A model generated the notes under the pieces. That model did no database searches and was not told where the DNA came from. It saw only the letters and a program-made list of their open reading frames with translations. This document shows positions 1 to 10,624 of a DNA stretch of 64,000 bases, piece after piece. The first letter of the stretch is position 1. Every line of letters starts with the position of its first letter. Origin of the DNA: Ixodes scapularis (lineage: Eukaryota > Arthropoda > Arachnida > Ixodida > Ixodidae); assembly GCF_016920785.2 (NCBI RefSeq), contig NW_024609836.1, positions 11,004,018 through 11,068,017 of the forward strand, in the 5' to 3' direction. The translations under genes were made by a program, and so were the position numbers.

Positions 1-262
1 GTAGAGTACGAAACGGCACGAGCCCTCGCACGCACGGCCGTCTGCCTGCTGCACGGCGGCCTGCTGTAAACTAAAGTTATGGCTGCGTCGCGCATGCGCC
101 GAACACTTAGTGAGATCGGTCTATTGTGCTTCGACAAAGAGGGCTTTCTGTTGTCCTTGCGATCAAAAGTGTTTTCTAAAAACCACACCACCCGCGTTCC
201 CGTGACGTGTCGCTCGCTTTCGCGTCGCACCCCTCGATTTTGGTTACCGTGTCCAGTTAGAC
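1..262. other. Flank of the first hAT element, no gene seen
   Basis: GC-rich single-copy-looking sequence. The open frames crossing it carry no recognisable domain. The last eight bases (255-262, AGTTAGAC) are the left target-site duplication of the hAT-like element that follows. Confidence 0.5.
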
Positions 263-390
263 CAGGGGTGGCCAGTCTGACCCGGCCTAAGAGCCACAGA
301 AAAAGCCACAAAACTTCCAAGAGCCGCGGAGGGGGGCAAAGAACAATAAACGAAACTCGAACTACTTTCAATCCCTCCGAGTCAAAAGCA

Positions 391-940
391 GTCCATCTGT
401 ACGTAAAGCCCGATCCAAACCAACGCTTCTTTTTGCGCCTGTAGGTCGTGCGGCTGCGGATGTGACGCATTTCGTGGCGTTTTTGCTGTTTCCGGGCGCG
501 CTTTCTGAGTCAGAACCGTGCGCTTTGGTTTGGACGGGCAAAATTTCGGGCGAGCGCGCACGCGCGCACGCAGGCACGAGCACACAAGCAAAGTGCAACT
601 GCGACAGACTGGCCGGCCAGACGGCGAGAGAAAGAGAGAGAGGTCGCGTTGTCATGTTTGAAGAGAATAAAAGGGGGGGAGGAGAGGGCAGCCAGACGGC
701 GAGAAACGCGGAGCCGGAACTAGCTTGCCCTCCACCGATTGGCCGGGACACAGGAGCGCCCTGCTACGTCACCGCGCGTTTTTGTGCGCGTTGAGAAGAA
801 GTTGAAATCAACCAACTTTCTTGTGCGCGCCCGGAAGGAGCGAAGAAGCGGCGCGACGTCACGAAAATACGTCACATCCGCAGCTGCACGACCTACAGGC
901 GCAAAAAGAAGCGTTGGTTTGGATCGCGCTTAAGGCAGAC
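391..940. mobile_element. MITE with ~58-bp terminal inverted repeats, nested in the hAT element
   Basis: Bases 411-468 and 870-926 are long inverted complements (core CGATCCAAACCAACGCTTCT and CGCCTGTAGGTCGTGC). The outer bases (391-410 and 927-940) match more weakly, so the exact ends are uncertain. The interior is purine-rich and holds a repeated GCCAGACGGCGAGA motif at about 617 and 691. Open frames on both strands here are mirror products of the inverted repeat and have no domain. Confidence 0.7.
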
Positions 941-1015
941 TACCAAACCGCAACCTTTCTTTTAATTTAAAACGCGTACCATTTCTCTTTTTCGGGAAGT
1001 GCTCGCGTGACCGGG

Positions 1016-1106
1016 AGGGCGGCGGGGGGGGGGGGGGGGGAGGGAGGGGGGGGAGGGGGGGGGGAGGGAGGGGGGGGAGGGAGGGGGGGGAGGGGGGTAG
1101 GGTAGG
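1016..1106 (+). repeat. G-tract array (G-quadruplex-prone)
   Basis: About 90 bases consisting almost only of G with isolated A, with runs of 8 to more than 20 G. On the minus strand it translates to a proline-rich frame, which is a low-complexity artefact. Such a tract could form G-quadruplexes; that is inference. Confidence 0.9.
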
Positions 1107-2083
1107 GCACGGCCGGACTGGAAGCGCGCGCTCTCTTTCTCTTCTTACGGCCTTTGCAATCGGGGTAATCGCCGCCTCCCGCCGCAACTCGCGGGGGGCG
1201 CTGTCACCTCACCCCTGGGCTACACTTCGCCGTTTGCACAAAGCGCGTCTGACACTGTATCTCAGCGCGGGTCGCAACTTGCGGACGAGATTTTTATAGC
1301 CTTTGACGCCTGATCCTTACGTTTAGACCTTCAGCCGCTATATAATTCGCTTCTGATGAGCCCTAAACGGTGAATATTTGACGCACATCTCCGAGAGATT
1401 CGGGAGTAAAAAAGTAGCAAGTAGAAACAGCGAATGCTTTTGCGGAAAAACTGTACTCGTCTTTACCCCCAGGACTTCTGTTGCAACTCAGGAACAGGAG
1501 GAGACGGACCCCTTCTACAGGGAGGAACTTTAAATGATAAATAATTCGTACACTCTCGTGAAATGTAAGCAGGCCCAATCTATCTATTGCCGTGGTCTGC
1601 ATCATCACTTCATAGGCCGCACATGGAGTCGGCCACCTGCTCTAAATGAGGGTGTAGTAGTCTGTACAATTTTCGCACAGTGCATATTACAGCCTAAAGG
1701 GCTTCCTCGAGGGCTTGTGCACATATCCAGCTGATTTTTCGTTTCTGTCCGTGACCGTCTTTGCTTGGTTAGTCAGAAGTATTTTGAAAAACCGTTGCCA
1801 AAACAACCTACGAAGCTCGAACACCAGCTAAGCAGCTCGAAGGGACTCTCCGAGTGGGGTGAAGTGGGGTGAGGTGGTTGCGCTCCTGGCGGCAAGCAAG
1901 TGAACTATATACGGAGAAAAAATGCCATTGACTCCCGGGTGACTGTAAAGGCCGTAAGAAGAGAAAGAGAGCGCACGCTTCCAGCCCGGTCGTGGGTAGG
2001 GAAGGGAGCCGCGAGCCGCACTTAAACACTCGAAGAGCCGCATGCGGTTCGCGAGCCGCTGCTTGGCCACCCCTGAGTTAGAC

Positions 2084-3164
2084 CAACGTGATGCTCGTAT
2101 GAGTCAGCGCAAAATTCTTCCTTTCCTATCTGACCTCGTGGGGCCGCCGAGCTCGTCCAATAACTCCAACGAAGCAGAACCGTCCGCTCTCTTGCGCCAA
2201 CAAAAAATATCCGATCATATCATTCGTACATTCGTTACGTTCATTGCTGTGTTTAAAGCTTATCGCTCTATTAAATTTCTTTGTTTTGTCGCTCTATTCA
2301 ATTTCTTTGTTTCTGTTTTAGTCTCTTCGTGTGGCCGTCTTTTTCTGCTGACTTTACACCGGGCGTGGACCTTTTGCTTGTCACCGTTCCGAACCTAGTA
2401 TTGTAATTCTATTAATTCATTTCTCGGTTTATATCAGAGTTTGGGTTTTAATATTTTATTAATTTTTCCGTTAGCCGAACGCTGTGCCAGCGTTTGGATG
2501 CCTGTGCATGTTAATAATATAAGGACAAGCTGGCTTATCAAAATATAATATAAACACTACCCCTTCCCCCCCCCCCCTCCCCCCTTTCCCCCTCCCCTCC
2601 CGAGGTGACCACAACAAAGACCCCTCGCCAGGGGTGGGAGACTATACACTCCGTGCGGGAACTATAGGGGGCGCTTTGAAAAACGCGCGCAGCGCCGCTA
2701 GCGGAGGAGCTGGCGTTCGACAGTGAGGCGCGCTCAGCAGCCTGCGGCGCCTTTTCGCATGCCAAGCTGTGGCGGCGGAAGCGCGCACGGACGAAACTTT
2801 TGCTTCTTGAGCCGATACGTTGATGGTGGCGTTGCATGAGTGCTGGGGCAAACCTAAGAAGGGCATCTAGCTGTTCTCCACTTCTTATATATTGAGTTTG
2901 GGTCGTTCTTAGGGGTAATTTCTCTACTTGCGGCCGAAAAAGGAGTTAGAGCAATTTTCCGAAAAGCAGGACGGCCGCCACTATAATTGCTCTGAGTAGC
3001 AAATTTATTTTGCTCGTCGCTGTAAACGTAGGACTGCTGGAACAATAATATTTGGAGTTGAGTGAGATGTTCACTAAGTTTGTGCACGAAATGTGCCAAG
3101 TTTCATTAAGACAGTTGGTGTGAAAGTTAGGTTTCTAACGAATAAAGAAATAAAGCTGTACGGG
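2084..3164. other. No gene seen; contains a C-rich tract
   Basis: AT-rich to mixed sequence after the hAT TSD. A pyrimidine tract (2560-2601) is mostly C. Short open frames on both strands have no domain. I see no terminal repeats or polyadenylation context that would define an element. Confidence 0.5.
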
Positions 3165-3835
3165 ATATCCAATATTGGACCCAAATTGTTGTGTTATAGC
3201 AGGCTGTGCAAAGTGCAGATTTGGGCACGCAGGTGCTTCGACTTGACAGTAACGTGAGACAGCACTTATTGTACAAAAAAAGGGGGCATAGGGAAACCAG
3301 GTGAAAATTTGGTTTGGGCGGCGTAACTCACAGGGAACCGGTTTTGACCGTGAAAAGGCTGTCAAGAGAATACCACTGGTCGTGGGAGGTGGAGACTTTA
3401 GAGGTAGGAAGGGACTAGTAGACTGTATTTCCAATTGAAACCACTCTACGAAAGGTGGTTACAAAGCCGAGAAACCAAAGTTGTCAGCCAACACACGGTT
3501 TGGCCGTCAAGGGCTTTTGCGGTCAGCTGTTGTGTAATAACCCGCTGTGCGAGGTGCTGATCTTCGGCGCACAGGTACTTTGACATGACCGTCACTTGAC
3601 ACAACACTCACTGTACCAAAAAGAGTTGGCATAGCGAAACCAGGTGGAAATTTAGTTTGGGCGGCGTAACTAAATGGGAACTGGCTTTGATCGTCAAAGG
3701 CTGTCAAGATAATACCACTCATCGTGGGAGGTGCACACTTTACAAGTAGGAAGGGACCAGCGGACGGTACTTCCAGTTCGAACCACATTGCAATAGGTGG
3801 CTCTAAAGCCGAGAAAAAAAAATGTTGTCGACAGA
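3165..3835. repeat. Tandem duplication, two diverged ~343-bp units
   Basis: The second unit repeats the first at an offset of about 343 bases. Shared blocks include CATAG-GAAACCAGGTG (3287 and 3630), GGGCGGCGTAACT and GCTGTCAAGA-AATACCACT. The copies differ by many substitutions, so the duplication is old. Minus-strand frames of the two units share a short peptide (PPTTSGILLTAF versus PPTMSGIILTAF), but both are broken elsewhere and I do not recognise a protein. Confidence 0.8.
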
Positions 3836-5771
3836 ACTCGGGGTGTCAGCGTTTCCACATCCAAAAGGAGGCTGATCAAGAAAGAAAGCTCACCACATAA
3901 ACTTCCATACTCAAACATCGATTCTTTAGTGATTTCGAATTTCATTGTTGTTTTCTTTAGATTTATATTTGTCACTTTTTTACCGTTCGAATCTTTCTTC
4001 ATGATGTAGAGATTGCGTGCCATACTTGTCCGAAACTATCGACACGTACGGTGGGGACGAAACTTCTTCGGAGGGCATTCCTCCAACGAAATTGGCACTG
4101 CATAACCGCGAATGTGGGATGGCCTTTCAGTTCGTTCCATAGGCGCTGACACACGTAGGCGTTACTGGTACGAAAACAAACGCAGAGCGCAAAGCGGCAG
4201 TGTAGAATATGTCAGCCGTGCCGACACAGTGGCAGACATGATCGGGAGACCAAATTTCTCGCGTCGTACGGCACGGCTCCATCGTTGTCGCTGTCCCACA
4301 AAACATCGGCGAGGTGAAAAACTGTGAAACTTTGTCCGCACGAGATACGACGCATAACTATTGAAACACTTAATGGCGCAGCACAGGCAGCACTTCATAC
4401 TGTGAACCCAGCGCAACCGCACCGCTCCGACTTCAATCCGTACCAACCAACGCGGCGTGGTTTCGGTTTCGTTTTCTCTGGGGTTCTCACTGCCTACTTT
4501 CAGTACCGGCCGCGCGGCGGCGCGCCAGTCGCGTCGCACGGAGTGTATAAAGGAGGGGTGCAACGATTTTCAAACTTTGGCCAATTAGCTGCGGAAATTA
4601 ACCTGTGTCACCCACGGAACGAAGAACAGAAAACCGTATTTTCTTGCGAGCGCTAGTTTTTATGTAAAAAAATGTAACAAATCAAGGGTCAAAGTGCCTC
4701 TCAACCCTCCACGTCACCTTTCGAGTGACGTACTCTGGGGGATCACGTGGCTTCCCGTTGGGTTCTCTGTTTAGAGACCCCAGCCGCTTCTTCTGCGACT
4801 ATCGACTTTTAAAGGATTGGCATCGTCGAAGGTCGCGGCGAGCGATCGACACAAAAGACGGTTCGCCACGGGGGTGACAGGGAGCGTCGCAGCGGACGAG
4901 TACAAGTTTTACTCACTTCCGCGGATCCAGCAGAGTACGTCACATATCAGTTTCGTTAAACCACCACATGCAGCTGTAGATAGGCAAATATTTCGTTTTC
5001 TTATTTGTAATAACTCACTGGAATACCAGTTTTTCTTTGTCAAGGTGACACGTTTTTGGCCACTTGTGCTTGGATAAACAATATAAACAATACAAATTGC
5101 CAATTCTTTAGACGCTAAAATCGTTGCACTACCCGTTTACTCAAGCTGGATTGGAACAGATTGATTTGTAACAAGCTTAAATTGATCGATTTTTTTTTTT
5201 TTTTTTTATTGTAGTCGTAAATAAGAATGTCGCGAACTGGTGGAGGTTCGAGTTTGATCAGATTGGACTTTTTCGAACCTCTTGTGAAAAGTTAGACAAA
5301 GGTTCGACTCTGGTCCAGGTTCGACTGTTATGCGCATGCTCGAAAGGCTGGGATGGTGATGGCTAAGGGATGAATTAAGGGCAGCACTGACTGGTGATTT
5401 CAGTTAATGCAGTACCATAAATTTAGTTATTAACTTCTTCAGTGATTAGAGTTGGTTTCTGTTATTTGCAGCTCTTCATAAAATAAAAATAACCTTTTGC
5501 ATAAAAGAAGTTCTAGAAACCTAGAAATACTTGTATCAAGGTCTGGCCGCACTGTCCACAAAGTCAAACCAGTCGCCTCCCTGACAATTGTGTCAAAGAT
5601 AAACAAACAAACAAACAAGATTCATCGAACCAGTCGAACCCCGAAAGTTCAACCTAAAAATCCCGTTCGAAAAAAGTTTGCGACATCCCTAGTCGTAAAT
5701 GCAAGTACGAGAAAGCGCGACTCGCGAGCTTGGAGCGGGTGCGTCCGACGGACCGGTGGCCATTCACCGGC
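3836..5771. other. No gene seen
   Basis: Mixed sequence with open frames up to 133 codons that lack domains and overlap on opposite strands. It includes a T-run at about 5190-5207 and a short (AAAC)n-like stretch near 5601-5618. A TATA-like string at 4547 (TATAAAGG) has no gene behind it that I can support. Confidence 0.45.
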
Positions 5772-5905
5772 GACGTCCGACGTATTTTTACACTCTGGGA
5801 TCCGGATACGTCCGACGTATCTTTGGACTACGGGTTTCGGGTACGTCCGACGTATCTTTAGACTTTGGGATCGGGATACGTCCGACGTATCTTCAGATAC
5901 AGCGT
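5772..5905. repeat. 35-bp minisatellite, about 4 units
   Basis: Units begin with (T/G)ACGTCCGACGTAT at 5772, 5807, 5842 and 5877, exactly 35 bases apart. Each unit holds the self-complementary core ACGTCCGACGT, so units can pair with each other. Confidence 0.9.
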
Positions 5906-6180
5906 TCATTTTTCCCTCCACCATGCGTAGCTCTACGTGAATATACGCAGCATAGTAAAGCTATGTTCGAGTTTTTCTTTTTCACCAACGGGTACAAGAC
6001 TGTGATTCTTTTCTTAGAGAAAGAGTGTTGCGACCGAGAATAGACACAGGCATTTTTTTAATACTTGCTTGCCCTATTGAATCCTCGGCCATTCTTGGGC
6101 TGAAGGCGCAGAGCACAAGGGGGTACCGTAGAGCTAGGAAGCCTATGGAGGCGACATGACGCCACCAGAGGTATGGGCTC

Positions 6181-6870
6181 CTTGCACTGACGCCACATCG
6201 CATACTTTTGAACACCAAGAAAAAGGAGGAGAGGGAAGCTGCTTTTGCAAGAATTTTGGGTGACAGGTTAATCTATAATCTTCCGGGAGGAGAATAGCGA
6301 CGTCTGTGCTTATCCGGGAAGCACAAAGGAGGATCCCGATAAGAGGGGAGCTCCTTCTTCCCCTTTTCTCTGGAGGGCATCGGAAATGACGTCTTGTGCA
6401 AGCCACGTGGCATGCACAAGACGTCATTTCCGATGCCCTCCAGAAAAAAGGGGAAGAAGGAGCTCCCCTCTTATCGGGATCCTCCTTTGTGCTTCCCGGA
6501 TAAGCACAGACGTCGCTGTTCTCCTCCCAGAAGATTATAGGAGATTAAACCCGTCACTCAAAATTCTTACAAAAGCAGCTTCCCTATTTTTCTTTTACTT
6601 GGTGTTCAAAAGTATGCGATGTGACGTCAGTGCAAGGACTGACGTCACATCGCATACTTTTGAACACCAAGTAAAAGGAGGAGAGGGAAGCTGCTTTTGT
6701 AAGAATTTTGAGTGACGGGTTTAATCTCCTATAATCTTCTGGGAGGAGAATAGCGACGCCTGTGCAACTCCGGGCGGCACAAAGGAGGGTCCTGATAAGA
6801 GAGGAGCTCCTTCTTCCCCTTTTCTCTGGAGGGCATCGGAAATGACGTCATGTGCAAGAACCCTATACGG
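6181..6870. repeat. Three-arm foldback: a ~228-bp unit in +,-,+ orientation
   Basis: The same ~228-bp unit appears three times: forward at 6181-6406, inverted at 6407-6635 and forward at 6636-6870. Turning points are GCCACGTGGC at 6402-6411 and GACGTCAGTGCAAGGACTGACGTC around 6635. Arms are more than 90 percent identical by eye. Outer flanks (GTATGGGCTCCTTGCAC at 6171; GTGCAAGAACCCTATAC at 6852) are themselves inverted relatives, which suggests the unit is a MITE with CTTGCAC/TGACGTCA-type ends. The paired open frames on opposite strands here (MTSCA...FRCPPEKRGRRS) are mirror images from the palindrome, not genes. Confidence 0.9.
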
Positions 6871-7570
6871 CCGCCAGAGGAGACTTCCGGTTTGAAGGGA
6901 CATACTCCCAACGACAAACAAAAATGAAGAGGCGCTATTTGACGTACTTGGACACCCTTGAACGCTATTGAATGGACTTAGGCCAGTTGCTTAGGCACCC
7001 TTGGGGGCGGTTCAACCGACCGCGACCTCTACTTCCGCTTCACTTGGGATTTTCTCGTTCGACTGGTTTGAGGAATAAGAATCCCGTACGCTTTGGTTCG
7101 CCTCCATGGAACTTGTCTGATCACAACTCCGAGGTGAGCGGGAGTCGCTGCTTGGGAGAAATCCCACGCTTCGTTCTATGGGCTGAGAATCGGGGAGCGA
7201 TTGTCGTCGTCCGAGGGTGTCGGTCGGGTCTGTGGCGTCCGTCGCCTGTGACGTTGATGAGATTCGGAAGGTCCCTTGCGGAGTTTACACCTTCCACCGC
7301 AGGAGAGGCCTTGTCTGCGATTACGCTCTCAGGGCGTAAACGTTCACATTCGGGGTGTACAATGTACATGCTGTGCTACTCCCCAAAAAATCGCTTAAAA
7401 TGAGCAAAGTAAAAAAAAAAAACTGTTAATTTTCGTTTTTTTTTTTTTTTTTTTGAGCACGAGGGCAATTATTGTTCTGAAGTTTGTTTCCTTGTCGTCG
7501 AATTTATGTCTATCGCTGTTTATACGAAATGAGCTTAATTTCAACACCTCCACTTGGCGAAAGAATGGCC
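6871..7570. other. No supported gene; one 143-codon open frame
   Basis: A plus-strand frame at 6972-7403 is open for 143 codons and shares this DNA with an 82-codon minus frame. Neither has a recognisable domain, signal peptide or flanking splice pattern that I can defend. A-run and T-run sequence follows at 7409-7455. Confidence 0.4.
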
Positions 7571-8588
7571 TTAAAGGGGCCCTTCAATCATATTTAAGCG
7601 TCTACCTTTTTTTGCGGTTTCCACGTCTCTTGGGGTTCGGGCAAGCCAGAGGGCACGGAGAGAATAACTGAATATCAGTGCGTCATATTTTAACCGGACG
7701 ACGCGGAAACCTCCTCCACCGACGGGGGCGACCCGCGGTACCGAAAGCGCGCGAACTGTGAGGTATTTGGTCCTGGGGCTTTCTACTGATCAGAGCCGCT
7801 AAAAGCTTCTTTTTAGTCGAAATACAAAATATAGGTGGCGTGAACCGTTTCAATTATTCATAAAAGTAGTTTTTGTTCAGTATTTTAGATCAGAAAAGAA
7901 ACAAATGCAGTTTATAAAGCCCGGAAGCCAGAAATATTCCGTCGACATACCCGCCACCAAGCGGTAAAAAAAGCGGCGCATACTAGAAAGGAGTAGTGGG
8001 ATCAGGCTCCGACGAGTGGCAAGCGTAGAAAGGTCCCGGATGTACGCGACGGCGCTGCGGTCGTTTACGAACTCGAGGATCCGACCGGTTCCGAGCGCTC
8101 CGAAGGCCTTCGGCGCAGGTTTGGCTTGCTGTTTGGCCGTTTCGAGGTACAGCCGAGCGAGGTGGCTCCCGTTCTGAACTGATCTTTACCCCGTGTTTGC
8201 TGCCGTTTGTGGCCAATAAAGTGTCATGCCGAATTAGTGCTTAATCGCGCAGCAAATGCAACGCGAGCCGCCCTGGCTGCTCCGCTTCATACAGCCTATC
8301 CAGAACATGCTTTAGTGGCGCCCTCTCGAGCCGTCGACACGGAGTACGGCAGCCATGAGCGCTCGCTGTGCTCACTACCCGTCCTCTAATTCACGGCCAC
8401 TCAAGCGGCCATAGACATCATGAAGGAGGTTATTGTTTGCTTGTCTTTGTAATTTTAATTTGCCTATAACTTTTAAAATAAAGCAAAATTCGAGAGAAAA
8501 AAAGTTTCATTAAGTTACATACGTTTAGTGCACTCAGGTTCGGTGCAAATTAAAAAGGAGTAAAAAAGTCATTGGAGGGCCCCTTTAA
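7571..8588. mobile_element. TTAA-flanked MITE (piggyBac-type ends), copy 1
   Basis: The left end is TTAA followed by AGGGGCCCTTCAATCA; the right end, read in reverse complement, is TTAA then AGGGGCCCTCCAATGA (14 of 16 identical). TTAA at both ends fits the duplication made by piggyBac-superfamily transposases. No transposase frame is present. The right TTAA (8585-8588) is shared with the next element. Confidence 0.75.
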
Positions 8589-8679
8589 AGGGGCGGTGAA
8601 ACAATATTCGCTTGGAATGTTTTTCACATTACACGAGCTTATTGTCACTAGTGGGACCCAAGTATTCGCAACGTTCACG

Positions 8680-8940
8680 ATATAGACGCTTTGCACACGC
8701 GCCAAATCACAGCCGCCATTGCTGACCTTCTCTTGTCTTACCGAGATGCCGAGCAACTGAAACGGTAGTTGACGATCCTCCACAAAGGCCGATGCTTTAG
8801 AAAAAACACAGTTGAATCTAATGTGGCAATAACCTGGCCTGCTATGGTAATGATGAAGTGAAATAAACGAAATAATAGAAACAAAAACTGAAGGTCAGTT
8901 ATGGCGGCGTCCATGCACAGCTGCTGCAAAGCGTCTATAT
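8680..8940. repeat. Imperfect palindrome inside TTAA MITE copy 2
   Basis: Arms 8680-8730 and 8890-8940 are inverted complements (ATATAGACGCTTTGCA; GCCGCCATT-CTGACCTTC). A further matching block, ATTCGCAACGTTCA at 8665, pairs with TGAACGTTGCGAAT at 9169, so about 228 bases (8941-9168) appear to have been inserted into the right arm. Confidence 0.75.
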
Positions 8941-9516
8941 TGGGGCGTACCGGCGCCTAACGAAGTTACTGTCATTTGAATGATCGCCGTAGAACAACAG
9001 TCTTGGACTGCAACGCGGAAGAAATTCTAGTTTTGATATATACGAGTGGGATTAGAGCCTTAGTTTACTTTTTCACGCCGGGAGGGTGTAGGCAAGCACC
9101 TTTTATGGTAAAGCCAATCATCCAGGAGTTATGGAGCGCGATTTTCACACCGTGGTCCCACCTTCGCTGAACGTTGCGAATGCGTGCTCGCACGCAATTC
9201 CCCTGACCAAGAAACTAATTTGTTGCAGTGTAATTTCAAGGAGAAAAGCACGCGTTTTTTTTTTATCTGTTCGTCGCACAACTTGATGACGTAGCCTGCG
9301 GGTCGTAGTATTCCCCAGTGACGGTATTTGAATGCGGCTCATAGATTGTACCCGAGCATTGCGTGAGCGCTCGATTGGGGCTCGTGATAATCAATAGCTT
9401 CATAACAAGCATTCGGGCAGTGGCCCGTATCATTGCCCTTCTCCAATCACTGCAATAACGACAATGGCTGCATTTGCATAGAGGCGACCTTTGCACATCC
9501 ATTCGAGATTTGAATG

Positions 9517-9739
9517 TTTTGTGTGGTAGCAGATGGGTAGAAAACGAAGAAGTACGAGGAAATGTTGCGTGTGATTGGTCCCTGCTCTATTCGATGCGCT
9601 ATGATCGAATTCATGTAAACGTAACCAATGGCTGGGTTTACATGAATGCGATCACAGAGCACGGAATCGAAAAGGGACCAATCACACGCACCCTGTCTTC
9701 CTGCTTCTTACCCTTCTACTCATCTGCTACCAATCAAAA
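9517..9739. repeat. Foldback element, 223 bp, almost no loop
   Basis: Left arm starts TTTTGTGTGGTAGCAGATG; right arm ends CATCTGCTACCAATCAAAA. The centre is near 9628 (TTCATGTAAACG / GGTTTACATGAA). Arms match over nearly the whole length with scattered mismatches, so the single strand would form a long hairpin. Confidence 0.85.
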
Positions 9740-10084
9740 GTAGTCAAACCACGATTCGATGAGCTACGGTTGCATCCATGTAAACGCAGCCAATAACCGA
9801 ATTATAATAATGGCTGGAACTCAGCGCGTGTCCTGTACTTTGCCAACCACAGCGCGGGGCTGTAGGATCAATATGAGTTGCATATAATCGGCTTCAGACC
9901 ACGTGGCCGCTTGTTCTGGCCGCGAGTGAAGGGGGTGAACGCTGCTCGTTTTTCTTTATTTTTTTTCTTGGTCTGATATTGCTTGTGGTGTAAAACGAAC
10001 GTGTGTTTTATAGGTCATTAACGTCAGGAATTTGTCCTAAGCGGTATTCCCGCAAAGTACAAAAATCGTGCATCGCCCCTTTAA

Positions 10085-10624
10085 ATAAACAACAAACTAA
10101 GTGCAAGAAGAGTAGAAAGCACAACAGTATGGCTCTAAGAATTGCTTTTGTTTTTGCTCGATCAATTTTGAAAGGCTGGGCATTCGGCTTCATCCTGTTC
10201 ATGGTATAGCATCATTCATACAGAACACTATGACGTCGCTACGTGCTGTTTTTAGAGCAATGCTTTGGTTGCGCGTGCCTGCGCGTTCACACTTGTGTTA
10301 GCAAGGGTAGAAAGCTCGCGCTGAAGGCGGTGCTTCTAGTCTCAGCTTAAGGGTGAATGGAGTACAGAGTTCGACCATTCTCATCACCGCAGTGGAAAAA
10401 AAAAGGGGTTTGTGTATGTTCATACAGCCTAGAACTTGGTCTGCATCAACAGGCGGCGAGTCTCCCAGCTGTAGGTGAGACATTTAGCCAGTGCAGTACA
10501 ACCGCTAGCCAGGGGTCTTTAACGTGCATCATGCAGTAGCGAAACACTATTGCACTCCGGTACGATGCTCATCCAGGTCGTTGGACACTACCCGAGCGCC
10601 CGCCAAGGATTTATCGTTATGACT
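10085..10624. other. No gene seen
   Basis: Mixed sequence between a TTAA MITE and a GTAACG-rich element. Open frames of at most 61 codons, without domains. Confidence 0.45.

Larger units (their letters stand above)
263..2075. mobile_element. Non-autonomous hAT-type DNA transposon with perfect 8-bp TSD
   Basis: The left end reads CAGGGGTGGCCAG and the right end reads CTTGGCCACCCCTG, which are inverted complements for about 12 bases. The eight bases just outside each end are identical (AGTTAGAC, 255-262 and 2076-2083). An 8-bp duplication and CAGGGGTGGCC-type termini are the signature of hAT transposons. The right subterminal region holds GAGCCGC-type inverted motifs near 2033-2060, which are common hAT transposase-binding repeats. 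No transposase frame exists inside, so the element depends on another copy. It contains a second inverted-repeat element (391-940) and a G-tract array (1016-1106), both of which probably arose after or with this insertion. Confidence 0.85.
8585..10084. mobile_element. TTAA-flanked MITE, copy 2, with nested palindromes
   Basis: The left end reads TTTAAAGGGGCGGTGAAAC; the right end in reverse complement reads TTTAAAGGGGCGATGCACG. It abuts the preceding element on one TTAA. Inside are an imperfect palindrome (8680-8940) and a complete foldback (9517-9739). Its right part (about 9815-10075) resembles 31600-32083, so this is a dispersed family. Confidence 0.65.

Noticed and set aside
368..794. Overlapping open frames on both strands
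   Set aside because: They arise from the inverted-repeat element and purine-rich DNA; no domain and mirror-image translations.
930..1187. Proline-rich 85-codon frame
   Set aside because: It is the translation of a G-tract array.
4162..4563. 133-codon minus frame and nearby TATA-like box
   Set aside because: No domain; TATAAA strings are expected by chance in this length.
6143..6715. Two nearly identical proteins on opposite strands
   Set aside because: A palindrome produces the same peptide from both strands; not genes.
6972..7403. 143-codon plus-strand frame
   Set aside because: No recognisable domain, and the opposite strand is also open; coding not supported.
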